Assembly: GCA_003252455.1 (NCBI GenBank)
Contig: QKED01000094.1
Coordinates: forward strand, 39,773-103,772
Length of the DNA: 64,000 nt
Direction: 5' to 3'
Source: Gammaproteobacteria bacterium
Lineage (GTDB): Bacteria; Pseudomonadota; Gammaproteobacteria; Thiohalomonadales; Thiohalomonadaceae
This document shows positions 49,601 to 53,298 of this stretch, piece after piece. How positions within the stretch are numbered: position 1 is the first letter of the stretch; every line of letters starts with the position of its first letter. A program made the translations under genes and the position numbers. The notes under the pieces were generated by a model. That model did not search any database and was not told where the DNA came from. It was given only the letters and a program-made list of their open reading frames with translations.

Positions 49601-50292
49601 GGCCCGGCATCCGCCGCCACCGGGTGCGCGGCACCGAGCAGGTGCAGGCTCTCGTGGGCGATGAGGCCGCCGAGGGCGTCGAGGTAGGCGGCGTCGTCCT
49701 CCACCACGTCGGCCAGCTCGGCACTGAAGACCAGCGCCTGGTCGTCCTTGTCCTGGTTGCCCAGGTCGACCTGCTCGGCCAGGCCGAGGAAGTCGCCATA
49801 GGCGTCGAAGGCGTCGTTGTCGCCGCCGATGTAGAGGGTCGAGTACTCCCCAGCGGCGGGCGCCACGCTGGTGAAGCTGACGCCATAGGCCTCGAACTGC
49901 TGGTTGAGGCGCGCCACCAGGGTGTCGATCAGCTCGCTGCGCGAGAGGTCGAGGCCCTCGGGGGTGGCGAAGGGGTCGAGGGTGATGCCACTGACGGTCA
50001 CCGGCCCCTGGTAGGTGAAGTCGTCCAGACCGTCGAAGTCGAGCAGGATGCGCTGCCCGGCGAGGCTCTCGGCATCGAGCCCGGCCAGCGTCTGCTCCAC
50101 CGCCTCCAGCCCGGCGAAGAGGTCGAAGCCGCCCTCCGCCGCCTCGGCCTCCAGGGTCACGCCCTCGTGCGCCTGCACCCCCTCCAGCTCGGCGGCGAGT
50201 AGGGTCGCGGGGTCGGCGGAGAGGAGCAGGCGCTCCTCCAGGGACTCCAGTTGGAAACGGGCGTGGCGTGGGCGGTTGGGCGGTATGGACAT
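25624..50292 (-). CDS. Giant LEPR-XLL multidomain protein A (8222 residues)
   Basis: A single 24.7-kb gene. The ATG at 50292 is chosen over one 49 codons upstream: GGAGAG precedes it and LEPR-XLL (LESLEERLLLSADP, 15-28) follows directly. A metzincin-type HESLHLLGAAH (213-223) comes next, then about 5000 residues of Gly/Ala/Asp-rich beta-strand repeats, including nine IGGL modules (about 1030-1925). After about residue 5390: FG-GAP/VCBS-type DxDGDGDxD repeats (about 5400-5730), cadherin-like repeats (about 5745-6800), a DUF11-like segment (about 6800-6865), a LamG-like domain with WHHIAMTRD (about 6867-7090), more FG-GAP repeats (about 7210-7545), cadherin-like domains to about 8085, and a non-repetitive tail. 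I noticed only three cysteines. No Sec signal, RTX nonapeptides or sortase motif were seen. Likely secreted, calcium-binding and adhesive (inference). Confidence 0.95.
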   Translation of the reverse strand: MSIPPNRPRHARFQLESLEERLLLSADPATLLAAELEGVQAHEGVTLEAEAAEGGFDLFAGLEAVEQTLAGLDAESLAGQRILLDFDGLDDFTYQGPVTVSGITLDPFATPEGLDLSRSELIDTLVARLNQQFEAYGVSFTSVAPAAGEYSTLYIGGDNDAFDAYGDFLGLAEQVDLGNQDKDDQALVFSAELADVVEDDAAYLDALGGLIAHESLHLLGAAHPVAADAGPLAALAEAADFSVDLGSDGVSFSALAQNDLYLKNIDGKLAWSADGASYSYDFDSATSGDQEVVLSDYTSFTVDAVDGYIGTLYLGDLDTDGGDLTLKATYIEVQAGATLSTRNLADSSADPLSAVSTGHSGDLKLKAASIEVASGAALLTDVEAGSSYSAGDLTLHATVDSVDGLLAALVYDYRDAVADVTLTNATLRGGTVSIEADADAVSLFDDDSDFADLGENVLEFFASLNLIGGVAYSNADATIAMSGGSIEADSLLMETFGGAEASVRTVSYYLGVAYGQTDTLAKVTLSNGAQITTTGDATLHSETLSGLSVAAVQALLGFSSTVESINVTLAGGYADTVTKVEVSADSSLDIGGDLTLFAESEKEHDVSASSYAHNDGTLGIGLAVAVTENEAQAQLLGSAVVGGNVTISVDLNVSTNDVSGSATVGTSTKIGNLLSTQLVGGGLNALSSVFTGVSGLSSVSSGLVHMTERGIAGGFAYGHYFNTGVAAVGAGASLDAGGSVSILSVVEEMPETSAFAFLNSSASYSPRESGGSAALAVGITENSSDAYIGDGATVTVDGDLSVRAETRIPYEIQWHKIDGLTDILDKLNFNLGIQNGFFTSWAEAIAAAKDNAYGFSINALVLDNATHAYLGNGAVVSVAGDLSVVAQGENDTVNFVGSPLAPFNATGGTGVGFSGMAVYYANDTTALIKSEAQVDAASLLLYADNQAQNVAIALQGGIADGFAMNGAIEWLHIDNRTLARIDESAVIVVGSGLIRLARDEDTVSSDGLFSDYAQFTPDAIIDDDSGATRVDVDADTITLPYEHDLATGDAVYYQSGGDTAIGGLSDGTTYYAIVADGETTELQLASSYANALVGTAIDLDLDATDGEAHSLYPGFVALDALDADADTLDLGYDHNLIDGQPLTYLSNGGGVIDGLVDGETYYAIVVDDTILQLASSSADARDGIAIDLAASGTSGTAHFLLPEDYTELSVYDDIASLDDAHITSKDSDYVYTDLSLLVLAEDESNLYSGVGGLTLGKNEGAGISLAINTMDRRTEAGIGNEELSLDTDFAPGVGVQSDDSIELGYDHGLSVGDQVVYTSGGGLTIGGLVDGESYYVQSASDTAITLGRASGESNQSFEPADAGSLQIDLGYSHNFQVGDAVVYSSGGGNVIDGLSDGETYYVTQVEGTTLGLSSTYAGAFDGLDNSFDPTGQVSGDYDLILLGYAHGFTTGDPVRYTTGGGVAIGGLSDGTTYWVIEGDDDNSLQLASSRANALAGSAIDLDPSDATGVAHNLLAGLYAGTGTVDASAETIDLGAAHNFASGDAVIYHGDTTIGGLVDGERYYTIYVDDTHIALAASEADATSATPIYFDASSGELTSGLLDSDGNGSYETLELYREHGLTTGDALVYTQGSGSIGLTDGATYYAIVLDGDNEEEGFGTRIRLATSVANAEAGTAITLTPVASSGDYHQLTRTEARIDLTALSASSAQFFQVDNRITLDTSSATGTAHSLRLTLDASDASGDNHGLGRVFDPSSAVSGDAIDLGYAHGFSSGDAVLYTPGTGDPIGGLAAGTVYYVVVVDSQTIELAETEEEALSSDPELVELDAGDASGSAHAIAAQIAPTPVVDGAADTITFATLHGFSDGDQVTYETDVDPIGGLTAGSTYYVIVVDDHTIQLATTSANATASTPLAIDLDASGAGVGEHSIADRLLATGSVTVGGNALIQAASSGEVITVALAAAVSASTGSSWTSGSGWAGFSGATSAATSSVAGAADAVITVLTTNTYATLYYANLSAADVDVVAQNDTQVYVGAGAVAIAISTSNSEGGAGSLVLNVLQNDTQALVTASSLDLSGDLFVSGHNDADLVAVAVSGAGASGNFTLAGSVAINAVANGVRAEIEQGSVVHTAGDVTVKAKEEGDVLALAGALGITLGAGGFSSTSQSGYGLALAMNILAGGGETRAYISDSEVVAEGAVALKARNDSQLITTAAGFAVVTGASVSQQAVGASFSINVISGRVVAAIRRQGGSGVSGSDGVSVSAVDESEIISIAGAGGIALGTNADGVGFSLGINVVESGTEAFIEDGVVAADAGSIEVDAQAALTITAVTIGAAAASDDAVTGSFSLNFTNYDTEASVSGSSTLSADGNVQVAARDDNTLTSVGGSLSLSSLGLSDGDATAFGIANSTLVCDNDVTATIGSGVVVQANANQASMAVVKGTFDSSDEPKTESLVGVAVTALSRDELVTIAAAGSGSGTGNAIAGSASVAVLTDDTLATIADSAEINLATSDEDSAQSVVVRAAEEAQLVGVGGGIAVGGKGGYGVGIDIAVVDKTIRAKISDNAEIEAENNVVVEALSSQQQLSVAGSIGAGLATSSFAGSIGISSLSVTTDAHIGAATVTAGNNLIVTADESLLLDYWLGNVSVALGGTGVGGAVSMPIINKSTSAYIDANAVVDAGATGSGYTTRTGEIDSSWSDDDSDGSLDEESGDIKGVDLDNSDLDIERYVQEYSATPVTASVSGIAVVATARDNIEAYSLGITGSATGVAVQVSADLNWVTNSTYAYIGDGAEVNQNVASDADQDVLVRAASDTFERGIAGGLGFGTTTGFSGGLSFVRIEQDTRAWIGAATVDAGGDVRVGAENRVVLASAGISVSISGSVGLAPSVIGIGLFDTTYASINDSAVVSAAGNVIVEADDSTEIDAVAGGAGIGISGGGGGVGVIIMDLNKDTRAWIGSAEVQADAGGSDFTRYSGEMADDGSYTLTTGQGILVSAESSEELYALGVAGGGGSTIGFAGAVTYQWLDSDTLAYIDTGAVINTDLSSAQSDQGVYVTAINQLADTHSVGSIAGSLGGALSGGVVIGTVHNDTAAYIGGTVKAKGDLDVVALSNANLEVFALSASGSAIAVSGSVAVWSLGGDLDTSYTADDASYDALEDNDAESENKSIADDQISESGLSGATADEDEEQGGNSARVASALDEADAKSSALSSSATSTSADVPAGVSAFIADGAYIEVGGDVEVEARRYLDGYLTVGTVNGGLVGVGASVGILDTQVDVHAYVGDAVYIDLGGDLAIEAQAIKSFQIITLGGTLALGALVAQYAEIDDSSAIQSWIGAGSAVVGSGTVTLVSEQSRDYDIGSGSASFGGLAAGVSAGRIFAAGEVSSRIDAGATLGSAGAKIGDITLQSSSVDSAYGSGVAAAVGIVTGSGVDLEVHVTPSVSATTASDVSLYSSGTVTLDADAQASGESEVIGVSISGTAGGVTLADVYVSPDVSALIGTGNLVMAAGLTLKSRQREVEGEGHTAKVSGTGISAGLLIGVQGILLSSNSSGSSESAIGDDSAISVSGAVSVTAQSTSDMLADSDGWASGIFSVGGAHADVVHDIETHAWIGTGVTLSADTLDLSADADDTLEANAWATSAALAGSFSTSDEEGETYVASADISSSADTRAWLADATTLDTGYNVDVTDLTLSADHSYTLAGEVENYSLSALATVSGAALTQDLDSTVQTRIGDRQRVTADNIQLTTTNETIAEDLTLYSLSGSFIGAGNDSSATLDLGHTTTNEIGDYAEVTQSGDVDDPGVFELSATNNAELSLDAQLVTASFVYAGSDIDGRIDLHDYDAKALVGQGAEINAVGELLMAGWSTADNYLNASSDSSSTAATPSADADNLVDSENGVSIAADAQIFAEGDIKFVAGKSNTLDSLDDIPATNQFNLTTYGGAYATSAIALPDASAKSQVDQYNLIDIAAGAYISGIQDVHLKTDEGSPIIYAQSIEKGYSTSYGGKENFNVYNIVNIDGEIEVGLDAVQTLTIEEDGTASEQTDGISYYDAGYQSIDASFGAVIDDLLALKSSYAGTDLEDTYQAEIEYWITVINNLGGSASYDSSSNTVTIDDELEIPFFTIEAATARSGDILVEADVLSGSGDITAPGDVTITITNYSEKSLDIEGLTIPESYGGNLWYNNTSVSDNATITALNDSSVSSASAAFATLAVGANTADPSINVTNVQPASSDWTAHLVVNGDISNPEGAVNLDSGDGSLLINGDLEAGVLSATSGGDFMLSGSDWIHIGTDPSVLYEDVADANEAAEALVNDPTTFLTGDDSPDIIAGSIFISAQYINVNGYIQSGIDSYSVTIANDAALAAEVAAAESAYAADSDDRYTTLSSDVVSGDGSVRYDAEENRLELTSDLEASGGYVQLIGHIMSTGGGEIAVLDGYADIDIVNNSSYELVIAGDLDLGQGSDDADGIEGTVSIIDTSMYNYFDSSYGLINVTYLREDGVVYEEDSEGNRSVSDAEYDPQRWEYVWTTGNAYTEELTWELNNQDTARNRVYVQSNGTLVSEDTDYTNPTNLSSGEYVQFFADGNIYDFYYDDYTVDPTYTLYEYKHTTHYLTYKEVDYDYILDYSTGVKQVFTHIVKANQPIDISFIGGEGSLDIQSVGNVVIASELAARGGEVSISSDGSITTEGDGRIEAASFTFDAATGIGADAAIEIEQTLVGGELNAYTASGDLAVTATGNRLTLASAATGDGDVSITSDGGSIELTTLSSGSHISGDNLTLDSAGAIGSSTQALRIDSGSDSAEVVTISAVGDIYLIETSGDLAVDQISSSGGDLVIEVVDGAILDAHLEESTSYDEDTRSALLSLWDDLALTGDNAEARAQALLDSVQAQYEAEYARWAELRNLSEDGGVYSWDAYDAGFSYSFESTLRDAMLTSQGLSESQVSALEAQITAEYFELYAVYGSGGSYVTDNDPTFDPDNYDAAFSYSFTAAEEAELTDGLIHTSDELLWGLPAGAVIRTADTESNVEEANLSGENITVTVAGSFGLDLDGSEYVYVEDGDVGNIDDEDTKIALLAAEADDLVFYQWVDSNADGSVSDNELTAWADDDGDSIVDADEFNLIQIYYRQDVDVEAEGVVEISATDKVFLGAESDINIYQVVSDDGGTREDIRIKVGGNLFNGAYDGTVNIQGADLILEGSGSIGVGLEGDAIYLDLSGSLTARSGGDLYLEDRSGSLDLAGIYAEGDVYLTGDLITDANDASSAVSNIVAEGLWLGGGQFGSSSDAIEVELTGTLGGALSGDLYLDAVDVLSIDDLASSGGDLNVSAEDDLTLGYLEAGGTITLSSGGAILDSNAQAHNLNASGYELSATGGDIGALDDYLELVLDMSGSAAASGYVYLTELTLPSGQYAAGTSSGRTSYDDLQLVDVSGDGLADLISLDQVLINDGDGTFTNNGAGIEDPYGDNRIVFADIDGDGDLDAAVATGYRTVAISLNQGGDQGGTEGDFALATTLSMADKDWGVGYEEVSGTPYIARIAFGDVDGDGDQDLLTLDSNNSRLGVWANDGSGNLSDAQFSDTAGYSYWMALADVDGNRSLDMVGWSEDGALQILWGDGFGNFTAEFTDGALVANNGGTLADVDGDGQLDLVLAVDGANRIYLGAADGSFSDSGQALGSADSRDVAAADLDLDGDIDLYFANDGADAIWLNDGSGSFSDSGQGLGSATSWAVKLADLDGDGDIDAYSSSYGSKDNLWLNQCAPLLDSGQSFVVYENNPAGTLIDTLSVSDADSGDSHTFTLTSGNAEGWFSLDGASGELTLTSAFDYESLTTTSFTLGITVTDSIGLADSGSVTVEFADIAIAPAIEGPFDMSVYEDAAIGTLVGQVDTSDAESAYGDTISAFEIVGGTGVGLFAIDSAGNITTTAALDADTTSEYTLTIQATDSDGNVSDSATTPQIFISVDGVNEAGEDQWEYLDAYENRVEGDYIGEFTLSDPDAGETFTYTTVNGGDADNYILEVDPDDSRHYTVYAGSDANYFDDGWGGYYRSTLYYFTDSAGHQTSVSLLLWLHDYVEAPVVGSQSVSVAEGGSSDTYVTTLVASDADVVNGDSFTLAYTGLTRTDTLGVVTSVTLGSADDLFSFDSDTWALSVDASALDASAYVSWAVTITGTDVEGNIGTGTITLTVDDVNEAPTLSDASFSIVENREAGYVVGTVTGADADLDNVLSYALGTFDTQLIGGSVSLPETSADSTFVQVTFAQAFDEVPVVIATPITGDTPASLRIRNVTTEGFEILQVEPSLGYESGVQAANDGVVQAMEVSYIAALAGVYDLGGLTVEVGSLETTAYRAKSNDGVADSLSFTAGFSSTPVLLSQVQGVANESDTSSYTLSDPWLTVASYDITSTGASIALERAEVADGASLDNPETIGYIALSEGHATLSGADGNSVELLAQVSGSTIRGYDNNPGGYAVTFDTAFSSTPGVVASVNTRSGTDGGWISLVGSSATNATLLYEEDSYSDAERGHVTEVAGLLAFSSDFVYGQWTEYAELSGYTIDSSSGLITVSDGSQIDYDDPATQSVTLDVRVSDAGGLSAIAQVTIDLTDLNQAPTDNNWDGGSTSSVRAENFMEEGDMWGGAFKLTKIDSEYDLADGDRLTFSLSGDYAEKFQAYNDGTTFYLALGEGQEWDVDYESLDGTSSERLLTTITVTVTDTEGQTGSYSYSYYIYDRDETPELVDGQSFAISEADTAGLVLGTVETAAIDAGDTFSIVSGNADGIFTIDADSGELSIADETALDYETTALHTLRVRLTSGSEYAESNVAVHVSNVYEGGLTVTKDDGITTANVGDRVTYTITVSNDGDTDISGASVSDAFTGLDDVELLSVTLDAGAGLSLGDASAPLGFTNGTAELDDTWGDYDVQLNVDQDYLETGEDLSQWLGGSSTMSFWVNTTQVNEAKLWYGSYFGDVRDYATLMPSVTGVVTEQYWNDSRLASGSGDILWGAIDSEGKMSLKVSNKTASTATAINDGAWHHIAMTRDADTGVLSIYLDGELSGSVTSDTGVFDNAFTRLGQATHYTPPSYWVDDSVNLIDDLYFGFAGLLEDVRIFDSVLDVDQVGEVMADSETAPGAVRSWSLTTSSGGLVSASSSVALGTLADGLADTIDLPVGASITYVVEGTVTAVGGAGYTSGGLLSSAVSVSGDYVNRFATADSAVDPLYVAAAASSGSGWFYDSAQGLAEAYDVALGDVNGDGSLDAWVVGTQNYVYLNDGSGNLVDSGQLLDGGSDRTVALGDLDNDGDLDAVSGDNGDMRVWINQGGTQGGSEGVFLDSGQSLVHFDEYGDTQYAYDVVIGEFNGDGLLDIYVSGLLRNEVWLNLGGASFANAVQLSAVQNVGIGNSSVSSVVADFNADGLLDGWTREFGDYASVFKSLGNGQLDYGKSIGAGGDGTSLAVADLDGDGDLDMLTAGSDTTTIDIGLNNAGASFSHSEFSVGHGVSDLVLGDLDGDGDIDLVATGYNDGQIYTYLNDGAAGFTLATTLVEASATTTFYAGMALGDLDGDGDLDLVRVGEGAGVSAVLFGASAMTITRTEALTTWEETPIALGAISLSDVDSSSYTLTLSVDPSVGTLTWDGESGTSISRSGSLSEMDALLDGILFTPASEFSGEASITLIEDDGNVAITRTLTVSVTAVDDAPTFSLPSGLRVDEEGSLALADLSVADVDSSSLTLVLEASDGLLDDGASSAAKRTLSGTAAEINLLLDSLSFLPEADFNGATSISLSLSDGNSTLAKSLAVTVDPVNDAPVLSLPSGLAMTEDTTLAISGIAVSDVDGDSLTLTLSVSNGLLSFAGSSAAEVSYSGSVAQLTTKLASLSYTPSSNWFGDETLVVSLSDGELSDSGSLTISVADDGVDEVNDAPTLDLTQTLFAIDENSDTTVRIAVADYSIVDDLLGSNSVSLAGTDAARFQLDGGVLYLRAGTSLDRESQASYSVTVQVDDSTVGSSPDDSVALTLTVNDLNDNAPTLDSTSAEVVENAAAGTLVATLGATDADTTTGTLSYTITAGNEAGLFELDSTSGELRVAAGAEVDYEQFSSIGLTIEVSDGGPDTALTSSTLFTIGITDTPDYDEFVDAWSAYQTKLESVTSSRRRGSSSGGVVMENPPEEVLNRLMNSWSDASDGTFATSAVQAQITALNGYIDTLSSSYQSSLSQKLAGEMLTDLGGGASSTELDDLYAEYGEWCTLLGLDAMAESTFDYLASRL
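44515..47200 (-). repeat. Nine tandem IGGL modules inside giant A
   Basis: Nine degenerate modules with the core IGGL/IDGL-x-D/A-G-x-x-Y-Y/W, cores near 47110, 46835, 46310, 46125, 45895, 45635, 45390, 44935 and 44665. A roughly 95-residue non-module insert separates copies 2 and 3 and a longer tail follows copy 7, as in giant B. Confidence 0.8.
49624..49656 (-). other. Metzincin-type HExxHxxGxxH motif in giant A
   Basis: Residues 213-223 read H-E-S-L-H-L-L-G-A-A-H. It sits within a region (about 80-240) conserved with giant B that includes LDFDG and LYIGGDND. Its match to the metzincin zinc signature is exact; enzyme activity is inference. Confidence 0.85.
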
Positions 50293-50353
50293 CTCGACTC
50301 TCTCCACTCGGGGCATCCGTCGCCCAAAACCTGGTGTAGGTACGTCCGCACCC

Positions 50354-50371
50354 CACAGGTATCGACCTGTG
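50354..50371. promoter_or_regulatory. Perfect inverted repeat upstream of giant A
   Basis: CACAGGT-ATCG-ACCTGTG: seven-base arms and a four-base centre, 62-79 bases upstream of the ATG. It could be an operator or a hairpin in the leader RNA. Confidence 0.4.
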
Positions 50372-50655
50372 CGATGACGCGACGCCCTCGGTGCTCGATT
50401 AAGGGGCTCATGCCCCCATTTTGTGTGACTATTTCCCATTTTATCCGAGCAAAGCGTACTTAGCTGGTCAGATATCGGATAATTTGGTGAAACGAGTCAC
50501 AATTCTAGGCCAATCTGAAACGATCCAGAGTCGTAGATGACGCCATTGGTCGGGAGTCAACGGGGAAGAAAAAGCCAAGTGTCTGAGGGTACTGGATGGT
50601 ACGGCAGAGTTATAGAGTTAGCCTCCACATCCAGCCCGCAAGGGCACAACCCGGC

Positions 50656-50732
50656 GTAGGCGCGGGCCATGCCTGCGATGCGCATTGCTATACACCGGGC
50701 GGGCGGCCATCGCGCCCATGGGGCGCCCCTAC
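50656..50732. repeat. Single REP-like pair (GTAG type)
   Basis: A diverged head starting GTAGGCGCGGGCC and an inverted partner containing GCGCCCATGGGGCGC, the same pair that forms the array at 57511-58015. Confidence 0.7.
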
Positions 50733-50751
50733 ACCACGGACGGAGGTGACC

Positions 50752-51537
50752 TCAGTCGGCCACCTCCCGCGCCGGGGTCTGGGGGGTGGTGCTCGCCGCA
50801 GGCCGCGGCTCGGGAAAGTGCTCCAGTACGATCTGTTTCCAGTGCGCCTCGCCCGCGAGACGCCAACAGCCCATCACCGCGTCGGCCACGGTGGCGGGGT
50901 CGAGGCGGCGGATGGCGCCGTCGTAGCGCTCGACGAAGTCACGGGTGTAGCTCTTGACGATGTCGGTATCGACCGCCCCCGGGGCGACCAGGAACATGCG
51001 GATACCGGCGTCCATCAGCTCTTCACGCAGGGCGTGGGTGAGCGCCTCCAGCGCCGCCTTGGTGGAGGAGTAGGCGGTGAGCAGCGGCAGGGGCATGGCC
51101 GCGACGTTGGAGCTGATGTTGATCACCGTGCCCTGACCGCGCGGCTTCATCAGGCGGAAGGCGGCGCGGGTGCAGAGCAGCGGGGCGCGCAGGTTGACGT
51201 CGATGAGCTGACGCAGCGCGGCGCTCGGCTGGCCAGCGAAGGGGCCGGTGAGGGTCGCCCCGGCGTTGTTCACCAGCAGGTCGAGACGGCCGAAGCGCGC
51301 CTCCACCTCGGCGAAGAGACGCTCGATCTGCGCCGAGTCGGCCAGGTCGGCGACCAGTTGCGTGACCCGCTCCGGGTCCGCCAACCCCTCGGCCACTTGG
51401 CGCAGGGTGGCGGCGTCGCGCCCGTGCAGGATGACGTGGGCCCCCTCGGCGTGCAGGCGCTCGGCGAGGGCACGACCGATACCGCGGCTCGACCCGGTGA
51501 TGAGCACCACGGCGGGTGCATTGGCGGCGTGACTCAT
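50752..51537 (-). CDS. Short-chain dehydrogenase/reductase
   Basis: 261 residues of classical SDR: cofactor motif TGSSRGIG (14-21), NNAG (90-93), the catalytic Ser in ISS (141-143), and Y156-x-x-x-K160. GRD after the second strand (39-41) suggests NADP(H) preference. The substrate is unknown. Its ATG overlaps the stop of the next SDR by four bases (ATGA), so the two are translationally coupled and may act in sequence or as a pair on the product of the neighbouring FAAL-ACP-C locus. The Ala/Pro-rich C-terminal 20 residues look disordered. Confidence 0.88.
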   Translation of the reverse strand: MSHAANAPAVVLITGSSRGIGRALAERLHAEGAHVILHGRDAATLRQVAEGLADPERVTQLVADLADSAQIERLFAEVEARFGRLDLLVNNAGATLTGPFAGQPSAALRQLIDVNLRAPLLCTRAAFRLMKPRGQGTVINISSNVAAMPLPLLTAYSSTKAALEALTHALREELMDAGIRMFLVAPGAVDTDIVKSYTRDFVERYDGAIRRLDPATVADAVMGCWRLAGEAHWKQIVLEHFPEPRPAASTTPQTPAREVAD

Positions 51538-52280
51538 CCTTTATCGCTCCATTGGGTGGGGGTGATCGTCAGGCGGTCGAGGCTCACCCCAGGCGGGCGG
51601 GTGAGGACGAAGCGCACCAGTTCGGCCACATCCTCGGCGTCGATGCGCGGCTCCTCGTCGATGCGGTACTCGGCGATGAACTCGGGCGGGAAGTGACGCA
51701 GGATCTGCGAATGGGTCGGCCCCGGTACGATGGTGCTGAGGCGGATGTTGTCGCCCTTCACCTCGTCGCGCAGCGCCTCGGCGAAGGCGTCGACCCCCGC
51801 CTTGGTGGCGCTGTAGACCGCCTGATACTTGAGCGGACTGGCCCCGGCGGTGGAGGAGATCTGCACGATGTCGCCGCCGCGCTGCCTGAGCAGCGGCAGC
51901 GCCTCTTGGGTGACGCGCCAGACGGCGAACAGGTTGACGTCGATCAGCTCCTCCCAGATGGAGGCGTCGGGGATCTCGATGTGGTCGAAGAAGGCGACCC
52001 CGGCGCTGTTGACCAGCGCGTCGAGCGCCTCGCCCGTGGCGGCGATGCGTGCGAAGGCGGCACTCAGGGCCGCGTCGTCGCGCAGGTCCAGCATCAATGC
52101 GACCGGGTGGCAGCGGCCCGCCTCGGCGAGGGTGGCACGCAACGTCTCCAGAGCGGGGCCGTCGCAATCGAGGAGATAGAGGGTATCGAACAGGTCGGCC
52201 ACGGCCAGGGCGGTGGCACGACCGATCCCGGAGGCCGCGCCGGTGATGAGGGCGCAACGGGGAAGGGGCGGAGTGGGCAT
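51534..52280 (-). CDS. Short-chain dehydrogenase/reductase
   Basis: 248 residues of classical SDR: TGAASGIG (13-20), NSAG (91-94, in place of NNAG), Ser in ISS (141-143), and Y156-x-x-x-K160. LLDCD after the second strand (36-40) suggests NAD(H) rather than NADP(H), unlike its partner. It resembles SDRs acting on small alcohols or ketones, but the substrate cannot be named. It lies between the sulfotransferase (44-base gap) and the second SDR (four-base overlap). Confidence 0.88.
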   Translation of the reverse strand: MPTPPLPRCALITGAASGIGRATALAVADLFDTLYLLDCDGPALETLRATLAEAGRCHPVALMLDLRDDAALSAAFARIAATGEALDALVNSAGVAFFDHIEIPDASIWEELIDVNLFAVWRVTQEALPLLRQRGGDIVQISSTAGASPLKYQAVYSATKAGVDAFAEALRDEVKGDNIRLSTIVPGPTHSQILRHFPPEFIAEYRIDEEPRIDAEDVAELVRFVLTRPPGVSLDRLTITPTQWSDKG

Positions 52281-52324
52281 GCGGGATTCCAGGGCAAAGA
52301 GGGGTGAGTGCGGGGCGCCGGGGT

Positions 52325-52936
52325 TCAGAACGTGTAGCCGAACTGGGCGATGTCCGCTCGGCTGTGCTCGCCGACCAGTTCGACGCTCTGCACGTCGTAG
52401 TACTCGCGGTAGTGGCGGCGCTCGACGCGGTTGACGAACGGCAGCTTAGCGTCCACGTCGAGGGTGCGGCAGATATGTGCGAAATCATCCCCCAGAGATT
52501 CGAAACGCCCGACGAAATCGACCAGGTGGTCGCCGTTCTCGTCGGTCAGATAATCGAGTTGGGAGATGTTGAGGATCTCGGCGTTGGCCCGCAGCCAGGT
52601 GTTGAAATCGACGCGGTTGGCCTGGTCGGTGAGGCTGCGCTCCATGGCCGAGAACTCCGGGTAGAGGTGCGGTCCGGCACTCTTGAAGAAGTGGTAGTCA
52701 GAGACCATGCGCTCCCATGGATTGCGCACGATAGAGAAGGTGAAGTAGTGCGCCCACTCCTCGGGAAACAGCTCGCTCAACTCACTGGCGAAGCAGTGTT
52801 TGTGTGGCAGCACGGTGCACTCGTGCACGGTATAGCCTACCGGCGTACGTGAGTAACGCGCCATGGCTGTCTCGATACTCGTCCCCCCGGTGCGCGGGAT
52901 ATGCACGAAGGCGAACTGCTTGGAGTCGGAGATCAT
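52325..52936 (-). CDS. Sulfotransferase family protein
   Basis: 203 residues from the chosen ATG. The PAPS-binding loop HIPRTGGTS (12-20) and the 3'-phosphate site RNPWERMVSDY (71-81) are typical of the sulfotransferase family 2 group that sulfates carbohydrates or other small acceptors. The frame is open to an upstream ATG at 52975, but MISDSKQFAFVHIP is the usual family N-terminus; neither start has a good Shine-Dalgarno. It is transcribed away from the second sulfotransferase and heads the SDR pair. The acceptor is unknown. Confidence 0.85.
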   Translation of the reverse strand: MISDSKQFAFVHIPRTGGTSIETAMARYSRTPVGYTVHECTVLPHKHCFASELSELFPEEWAHYFTFSIVRNPWERMVSDYHFFKSAGPHLYPEFSAMERSLTDQANRVDFNTWLRANAEILNISQLDYLTDENGDHLVDFVGRFESLGDDFAHICRTLDVDAKLPFVNRVERRHYREYYDVQSVELVGEHSRADIAQFGYTF

Positions 52937-53298
52937 CCTGTGGTACCAACAAGGCTTGCGGGGTGAGGTGACCATGTATCTAGCACATGGATTTCGCGAT
53001 CAGTATCCGTGCAACTCCGCACCAACGACAAGGGCATTCGGGCCTCTCCACAGCACACTTCGCCCGATTTGAGTGGGAAAAGTCTCCCCATGGGATGGGC
53101 ACCTATGCGATTGATATATCCTGTCTATGCCGTGTGTCAGAGCGGCGTGCTGACGCTACCACGAGGCATCGCTAAGATACGCCCTACACGACCGGCCACC
53201 GCCGAGAGGCCCGAAAATGGCCCCCTTTGTCCGGCAGGTCAACGCGGGGCAGACCCCGTATCCCGACCCCGCATTCGCCCAAAAGGGAACCCCATCAA
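52937..53298. other. Divergent intergenic region between two sulfotransferases
   Basis: 362 bases. No gene, strong palindrome or clear promoter pair was identified, although it must hold promoters for both directions. The stretch around 53110-53125 (TTGATATATCC) is the most AT-rich. Confidence 0.45.

Larger units (their letters stand above)
50293..50751. other. Upstream region of giant A
   Basis: 459 bases without a supported gene. It holds a palindrome at 50354-50371, a GGGG/CCCC hairpin with a six-base loop near 50403-50416, two CCCATTTT direct repeats near 50416 and 50434, and a single REP-type unit at 50656-50732. No promoter with both good hexamers was found. The GTACG operator cluster of giant B is not conserved here. 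Confidence 0.55.

Noticed and set aside
50293..50439. Upstream ATG at 50439 as the start of giant A
   Set aside because: The 49 extra residues are Arg/Pro-rich and unlike LEPR-XLL N-termini, span a palindrome, and the ATG at 50292 has a better ribosome site and matches giant B.
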